A stretch of 11,366 nucleotides of DNA from an uncultured Oscillospiraceae bacterium. Its GTDB lineage: Bacteria > Bacillota > Clostridia > Oscillospirales > Oscillospiraceae. Of the stretch, positions 7,469-11,366 are shown one piece after another; position 1 is the first letter of the stretch, and every line of letters begins with the position of its first letter. The position numbers and the translations under genes were made by a program. The stretch covers positions 1-11,366 of the forward strand of contig CALWYM010000026.1 in NCBI GenBank assembly GCA_944385775.1, in the 5' to 3' direction. The notes under the pieces are model-generated. The model searched no databases. It was not told where the DNA came from and was given only the letters and a program-made list of their open reading frames with translations.

Positions 7469-8551
7469 ATGAAAAAGTATAAAGTAGGAGTAATAGGTGC
7501 AACCGGCATGGTCGGTCAGCGTTTTGTAACACTAATTGCGCAGCATCCGTGGTTTGAACTGACAGAGGTTGCCGCGAGCAGCCGCAGCGCCGGCAAAAAA
7601 TACGAGGACGCCGTTAAGGGCAGGTGGGCAATGGAAGCCGCCATTCCCGACTGCGCCAAAGGTATGATTGTTAAATCAGCGGAGGAGGACATTGGGGACA
7701 TCACAAAAAATGTTGACTTTGTTTTCTCTGCCGTTAACATGAAAAAGGATGAGATAAAAGCCCTTGAAGAAGCCTATGCAAAGGCGGAGTGCCCCGTTGT
7801 CTCAAATAACAGCGCTCATCGCTGGACTGAGGACGTACCTATGGTTGTCCCGGAAATTAATCCCGACCACATTGATATTATTCCAAGTCAGCGAAGGCGC
7901 CTTGGTACAAAGCGGGGTTTCATTGCTGTTAAGTCAAATTGCTCCCTTCAAAGCTACGTACCGGCACTTCACCCGCTGAGAGATGAATTTAATCCCACAA
8001 AAGTTCTTGTCTGCACCTATCAGGCTATTTCCGGTGCAGGAAAAACCTTTGAAACATTCCCGGAAATAATCGACAATGTTATTCCGTTTATCAGCGGCGA
8101 GGAAGAAAAAAGCGAACAGGAACCCTTAAAGCTATGGGGTACCATTGAAAATGGGAAAATCGTACCTGCCAACTCACCCTCAATTACAGCCCAGTGTTTC
8201 CGTGTACCATGCTCGGATGGTCATATGGCGGCTGTGTTTGTAAGCTTTGAAAAAAAGCCCACCGAGGAGGAAATTTTAAGCCGCTGGAGCAGCTTTTCAT
8301 CTGTACCTCAAAAGCTTAATCTTCCCTCTGCTCCAAAACAGTTTATTCATTATTTTGAAGAGCAGGATCGTCCACAGACAAAGCTTGACAGAAACCTTGA
8401 AAACGGTATGGCGATTTCTGTGGGAAGGCTTCGTCCGGATAGTCAGTATGACTACAAGTTTGTCTGCCTCTCCCATAACACGCTGAGGGGCGCCGCAGGC
8501 GGCGGAATACTGCTTGCCGAGCTTCTCTGCGCCAAGGGATATATGGACTGA
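7469..8551 (+). CDS. asd: Aspartate-semialdehyde dehydrogenase, archaeal/fungal-type branch
   Basis: Reduces aspartyl phosphate with NADPH to aspartate semialdehyde, the branch point to lysine/diaminopimelate, threonine and methionine. I start it at 7469 (360 residues, MKKYKVGVIGATG), because GGAGG sits six bases upstream. An in-frame ATG at 7448 has no ribosome binding site and adds residues unlike the family. Motifs: GATGMVGQ (10-17) of the Rossmann fold, nucleophile Cys158 in KSNCSLQ, QAISGAGK (185-192), Arg245 and the catalytic His252 in FRVPCSDGHMAAV, and NTLRGAAGG (337-345). The order and wording of these motifs (SNCSLQ, RVPCSDGHMA) fit the archaeal/fungal form rather than the E. coli or B. 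subtilis form. It is followed 38 bases later by dapA, which uses its product directly. Confidence 0.94.
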   Translation: MKKYKVGVIGATGMVGQRFVTLIAQHPWFELTEVAASSRSAGKKYEDAVKGRWAMEAAIPDCAKGMIVKSAEEDIGDITKNVDFVFSAVNMKKDEIKALEEAYAKAECPVVSNNSAHRWTEDVPMVVPEINPDHIDIIPSQRRRLGTKRGFIAVKSNCSLQSYVPALHPLRDEFNPTKVLVCTYQAISGAGKTFETFPEIIDNVIPFISGEEEKSEQEPLKLWGTIENGKIVPANSPSITAQCFRVPCSDGHMAAVFVSFEKKPTEEEILSRWSSFSSVPQKLNLPSAPKQFIHYFEEQDRPQTKLDRNLENGMAISVGRLRPDSQYDYKFVCLSHNTLRGAAGGGILLAELLCAKGYMD

Positions 8552-8574
8552 TTTTAGATTATTATAATTATCTG

Positions 8575-8592
8575 AAAGGAACATTTTGATTG
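8575..8592 (+). promoter_or_regulatory. Ribosome binding site and TTG start of dapA
   Basis: AAAGGA (8575-8580) lies nine bases before a TTG at 8590. No ATG or GTG in this frame fits the family N-terminus; the first in-frame ATG is twenty codons in, past the conserved GSSVAIVTPF strand. The TTG start is therefore preferred. The same AAAGGA-type site precedes queA and tgt. Confidence 0.7.
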
Positions 8593-9471
8593 AAAAATCC
8601 TTTGTTTGTCGGCTCATCAGTAGCTATTGTCACACCTTTTGATAAGGGAATGGTTGACTATGAAGCTTTTTCCAAGCTCATTGAGATTCAGAAACTCAAC
8701 GGTACCTCAGCCATTACTGTTTGCGGCACCACCGGTGAAGCATCCACTATGACTGACACTGAACGGTTTGATGTAATCAAATTTACAAAGGATATTTGTA
8801 AAAACATTCCGGTTATTGCAGGTTCAGGTTCAAATTCAACTATTAAAGCCCTGGAAAACTCAATTATTGCTGCCGAGGCGGGAGCCGATGCACTTCTTGT
8901 CGTCACCCCCTATTATAATAAAGCCACAGACACAGGTCTCATTCGTCACTACACATACATTGCGGACCGAGTAAACAAACCCGTTATACTTTACAACGTT
9001 CCATCAAGGACCGGCGTAACCATTAAGCCGGAAACATATGCTGCGCTGTCACAGCATGATAACATTATAGGAGCCAAAGAGGCTTCGGTAAACCTATCAG
9101 ATTTTATAAAATCCCGAAACCTTTGCCCGGAAGATTTTTATTTCTGGAGCGGAAATGATGACTTAACTGTGCCCATGATGAGCCTTGGTGCAAAGGGAGT
9201 TATTTCTGTTGCCGCCAATATAATACCAAACATTATGTCTGATATGGCGTCCTACTGCCTGGAGGGGAATTTTTCTTTCGCGTCAACACTTGCCATCAGG
9301 TACAGGGAGTTGATTGACGCGCTTTTTGTGGAGGTCAATCCAATACCTGTCAAGGCAGCCCTCAGCCTTATGAATCTTTGCAAAAATGAGCTTAGGCTTC
9401 CTCTTACCTCCATGGACAAAAATAAAGAGATAAAGCTTTATGAAATAATGAAAAACTCAGGTTTATTATAA
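8590..9471 (+). CDS. dapA: 4-hydroxy-tetrahydrodipicolinate synthase
   Basis: Condenses pyruvate with aspartate semialdehyde, the first committed step to diaminopimelate (peptidoglycan), lysine and, in sporulating cells, dipicolinate. The product has 293 residues, the usual length for this TIM-barrel family. Key residues seen: Thr47/Thr48 in CGTTGEAST, Tyr108/Tyr109 in TPYYNK, Tyr135 and Arg140 in LYNVPSRTG, the Schiff-base lysine Lys163 in IIGAKEAS, and GVISVAAN (203-210). Relative to the E. coli numbering (44, 133, 138, 161) these are shifted by two or three. The start is TTG. The gene lies 38 bases after asd with no promoter seen between them, so I infer a two-gene operon closed by the terminator at 9507. 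dapB, often next to dapA, is absent here. The wider family includes N-acetylneuraminate lyase, but the pairing with asd makes DapA clear. Confidence 0.96.
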   Translation: MKNPLFVGSSVAIVTPFDKGMVDYEAFSKLIEIQKLNGTSAITVCGTTGEASTMTDTERFDVIKFTKDICKNIPVIAGSGSNSTIKALENSIIAAEAGADALLVVTPYYNKATDTGLIRHYTYIADRVNKPVILYNVPSRTGVTIKPETYAALSQHDNIIGAKEASVNLSDFIKSRNLCPEDFYFWSGNDDLTVPMMSLGAKGVISVAANIIPNIMSDMASYCLEGNFSFASTLAIRYRELIDALFVEVNPIPVKAALSLMNLCKNELRLPLTSMDKNKEIKLYEIMKNSGLL

Positions 9472-9506
9472 ATTGCCGGTCAAACTCCTTTTTAAATTTT
9501 TAAACT

Positions 9507-9541
9507 AAAAAGCTGCACCCAAGTTGGGTGCAGCTTTTTTT
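9507..9541. terminator. Strong bidirectional intrinsic terminator between dapA and the EF-G gene
   Basis: AAAAAGCTGCACCC (9507-9520), loop AAGTT, then GGGTGCAGCTTTTT (9526-9539) form a perfect 14-bp stem. It is followed by a T run on the plus strand (T8, 9534-9541). On the minus strand the A run at 9507-9511 gives T5. It sits 36 bases after the dapA stop and about 10 bases past the stop of the convergent EF-G gene, so it can end both transcripts. Confidence 0.93.
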
Positions 9542-9550
9542 GTTTTTTAA

Positions 9551-11366
9551 TTATTCCGCAGCTGCGGCTGCCTCTGCAATTATCTTCTCCTGAACATTCA
9601 TAGGAGTCTCATCGTAGCGAACAAACTCAAGAGTAAAGGAACCTCTGCCCTGGGTCATGCTGCGAAGATCTATGGCATATGTCATCATCTCAGCCATAGG
9701 AACCTCAGCCTCTACAACCTGGTTTCCGTCATGGTCAACGCTCATTCCCATTGGATTACCACGTCTCTTGGAAAGGTCTGACATTATGTCGCCCATATTG
9801 GAATCGGGGATTGTTACTTTCAGAAGACCTATAGGCTCAAGGATAACAGGATTTGCATTTACAAGCTCCTTAAATGCCAGCTGAGCTGCCGTCTTAAATG
9901 CCATTTCAGAGGAGTCAACCGGGTGATAAGAGCCATCGTAAAGTGTAGCCTTAAGATACACAACGGGGTAACCAGCGAGAATACCTCTGCCGAGGCTCTC
10001 CCTCAAGCCCTTCTCAACTGCCGGGAAGAAGTTCTTCGGAACGCTTCCGCCAAACACTTCCTCAGCAAACACAAGGTCCTCAGTCTCACTCTGTGGCTCA
10101 AATCTTATCCAAACGTCACCAAACTGACCGTGACCGCCGGACTGCTTTTTATGACGTCCGTGAGCCTCAATCTTTTTACGGATTTTCTCCCTGTAAGCAA
10201 CCTTGGCAGGCTCCAAAACAACCTCAACGCCAAACTTACTCTTAAGCTTGGAGCAAATGACATCAAGCTGAGTGTCGCCCATACCCGAAATAACCATCTG
10301 CTTAGTCTCAGCGTTATTAATTACCTGGAAGGTTCTATCTTCCTCGTTAAGCTTTGAAAGACCCTGAGCAACCTTATCTTCCTGACCCTTTGTCTTTGGT
10401 CTGATTGCCATCTGATAGCAGGGTGTCGGGAAATCAATTCCTTCTGCGGCTGCTACATTCTTTGGATCACACAGGGTATCGCCGGTCTTAGTGTCGGAAA
10501 GCTTGGATACAGCGCCAATATCTCCGGTACCCAAATCCTTAACCTCAACCATCTTCTTGCCCTGAACTGCGTAGAGACGACTAAGCTTCTCCTGGGTCCC
10601 AGTACGTGCGTTGACAACAACATCGTCAGCACTTACCTTACCGCCTATAACCTTGAAAAGGCTGTATTTTCCAAACTGGTCAGATATAGTCTTATATACG
10701 ATAAGCTTTGTAGGTCCGTCTATATCAATATCGTCATCATTCTCTGCAGGGAACATATTAATAATGGAATCAAGGAAGAAATCCGTTCCAAGGCCATTAA
10801 CTGCGCTGCCAAAGAAAACAGGGCAAATTTCACCAGACGCAATACCGGTAGCAAGGGCGGAATAAACCTCATCACTGGACAGGTCGCCCTCTTCAAAGTA
10901 CTTTTCCATCAGCTCTTCGCTGGTACCGGCAGCATTCTCCACAAGCTCATTATAGTGCCTTACTACACGCTCCCTAAGATGTTCCGGCATGGGAATTTCC
11001 ACATTCTTGCCGTCAACAATCTGGTACGCCTTCTTTGTGAAAACGTCAATAATACCGACAACACTTTCGTTCTCAATTATAGGCTCGGAAAAAGCAACTA
11101 CACGCCTGCCGAAATTCTGTCTGAGAGCCTCGTAGGTTTTATTAAAGTGCGCGTTCTCCTCATCAGTCTTTGAAATGTAAATAGCCCTTGGAATCTTATT
11201 TTTATTTACAAGCTTCCACGCCTTCTCTGCGCCAACATTGAATCTATCCTTAGCAGAAAGAACTATCACCGCTATGCCTGCCACACGCAGCGCCTCAAGT
11301 ACCTCGCCCTCAAAATCAAAGTAGCCGGGAGTATCAAGAATATTTATCTTATGACCCTTGTACTCT
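9551..11366 (-). CDS. Elongation factor G paralogue (EF-G2-like translational GTPase), N-terminus cut by window edge
   Basis: 604 residues are visible, about 690 expected; the P-loop (G1) and switch I lie beyond the window. The frame stays open to the edge, so the GTG at 11284 is internal and not a start. Visible: G3 DTPGYFDF (residues 11-18 of the visible part), a G4 position reading ISKTDEEN where NKxD is usual, the G5-region GSAVNGLGT, domain II (FGKYSLFKVIGGKV), the domain IV signature KKQSGGHGQFGDVWI, and a domain V/C-terminus ending in a run of alanines (EAAAAAE). The GHGQFGDVWI wording and the altered G4 point to the EF-G-like second paralogue common in Clostridia rather than the main translocase next to rpsL/rpsG/tuf, which are absent here. 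The role of such paralogues (recycling, stress translation, other) is not settled. No ribosomal protein genes are adjacent. Confidence 0.88.
   Translation of the reverse strand, partial: EYKGHKINILDTPGYFDFEGEVLEALRVAGIAVIVLSAKDRFNVGAEKAWKLVNKNKIPRAIYISKTDEENAHFNKTYEALRQNFGRRVVAFSEPIIENESVVGIIDVFTKKAYQIVDGKNVEIPMPEHLRERVVRHYNELVENAAGTSEELMEKYFEEGDLSSDEVYSALATGIASGEICPVFFGSAVNGLGTDFFLDSIINMFPAENDDDIDIDGPTKLIVYKTISDQFGKYSLFKVIGGKVSADDVVVNARTGTQEKLSRLYAVQGKKMVEVKDLGTGDIGAVSKLSDTKTGDTLCDPKNVAAAEGIDFPTPCYQMAIRPKTKGQEDKVAQGLSKLNEEDRTFQVINNAETKQMVISGMGDTQLDVICSKLKSKFGVEVVLEPAKVAYREKIRKKIEAHGRHKKQSGGHGQFGDVWIRFEPQSETEDLVFAEEVFGGSVPKNFFPAVEKGLRESLGRGILAGYPVVYLKATLYDGSYHPVDSSEMAFKTAAQLAFKELVNANPVILEPIGLLKVTIPDSNMGDIMSDLSKRRGNPMGMSVDHDGNQVVEAEVPMAEMMTYAIDLRSMTQGRGSFTLEFVRYDETPMNVQEKIIAEAAAAAE

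Noticed and set aside
9923..10357. Plus-strand open frame of 144 codons opposite the EF-G gene
   Set aside because: Antisense to a conserved GTPase, and its composition is that of a shadow frame.
11282..11284. GTG at 11284 as the start of the EF-G gene
   Set aside because: The frame continues upstream through DTPGYFDF, the G3 motif, so the codon is internal.

Overview
The window looks like a chromosomal segment of an endospore-forming Firmicute, most likely a member of the class Clostridia. The reasons are a SpoVB-family flippase, a SpoIID/LytB-family lytic enzyme, strong GGAGG/AAAGGA ribosome binding sites, moderate-to-low G+C by eye, and a clostridial style of gene content. All seven genes belong to recognisable families. 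I see no mobile element, CRISPR array, tRNA, rRNA or phage-like region, and no stretch over 300 bases without a gene.

Left part, minus strand (7244 down to 1): five genes read right to left. They are a secreted SpoIID-domain protein, queA, tgt, recG and a spoVB-like flippase cut by the left edge. The first three are tightly spaced (12 and 21 bases). An 81-base gap with a hairpin separates tgt from recG, and 71 bases separate recG from spoVB. Tgt and QueA act in tRNA queuosine modification, RecG rescues stalled replication forks, and the two flanking genes belong to cell-envelope and spore-wall families. The cluster therefore mixes housekeeping and sporulation-type functions.

Middle (7245-7468): a 224-base divergent intergenic region, the largest gap. 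It holds a good sigma-A-type promoter for the rightward genes. A candidate leftward promoter lies inside the rightward leader, so the two predicted transcripts would overlap at their 5' ends. The rightward leader is about 150 bases long, with a short perfect hairpin and a U-run. I could not match it to a known riboswitch.

Right part: a plus-strand pair, asd (the archaeal/fungal-type branch of aspartate-semialdehyde dehydrogenase) and dapA (with a TTG start). They catalyse consecutive steps toward diaminopimelate and lysine, and a strong bidirectional terminator follows. A convergent minus-strand gene for an EF-G paralogue then runs off the right edge, missing its first part.

I did not find a convincing undescribed system. 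The points most worth a second look are the face-to-face promoters with the unexplained asd leader, the SpoIID-type gene heading a queuosine operon, and a non-standard G4 motif in the EF-G paralogue.
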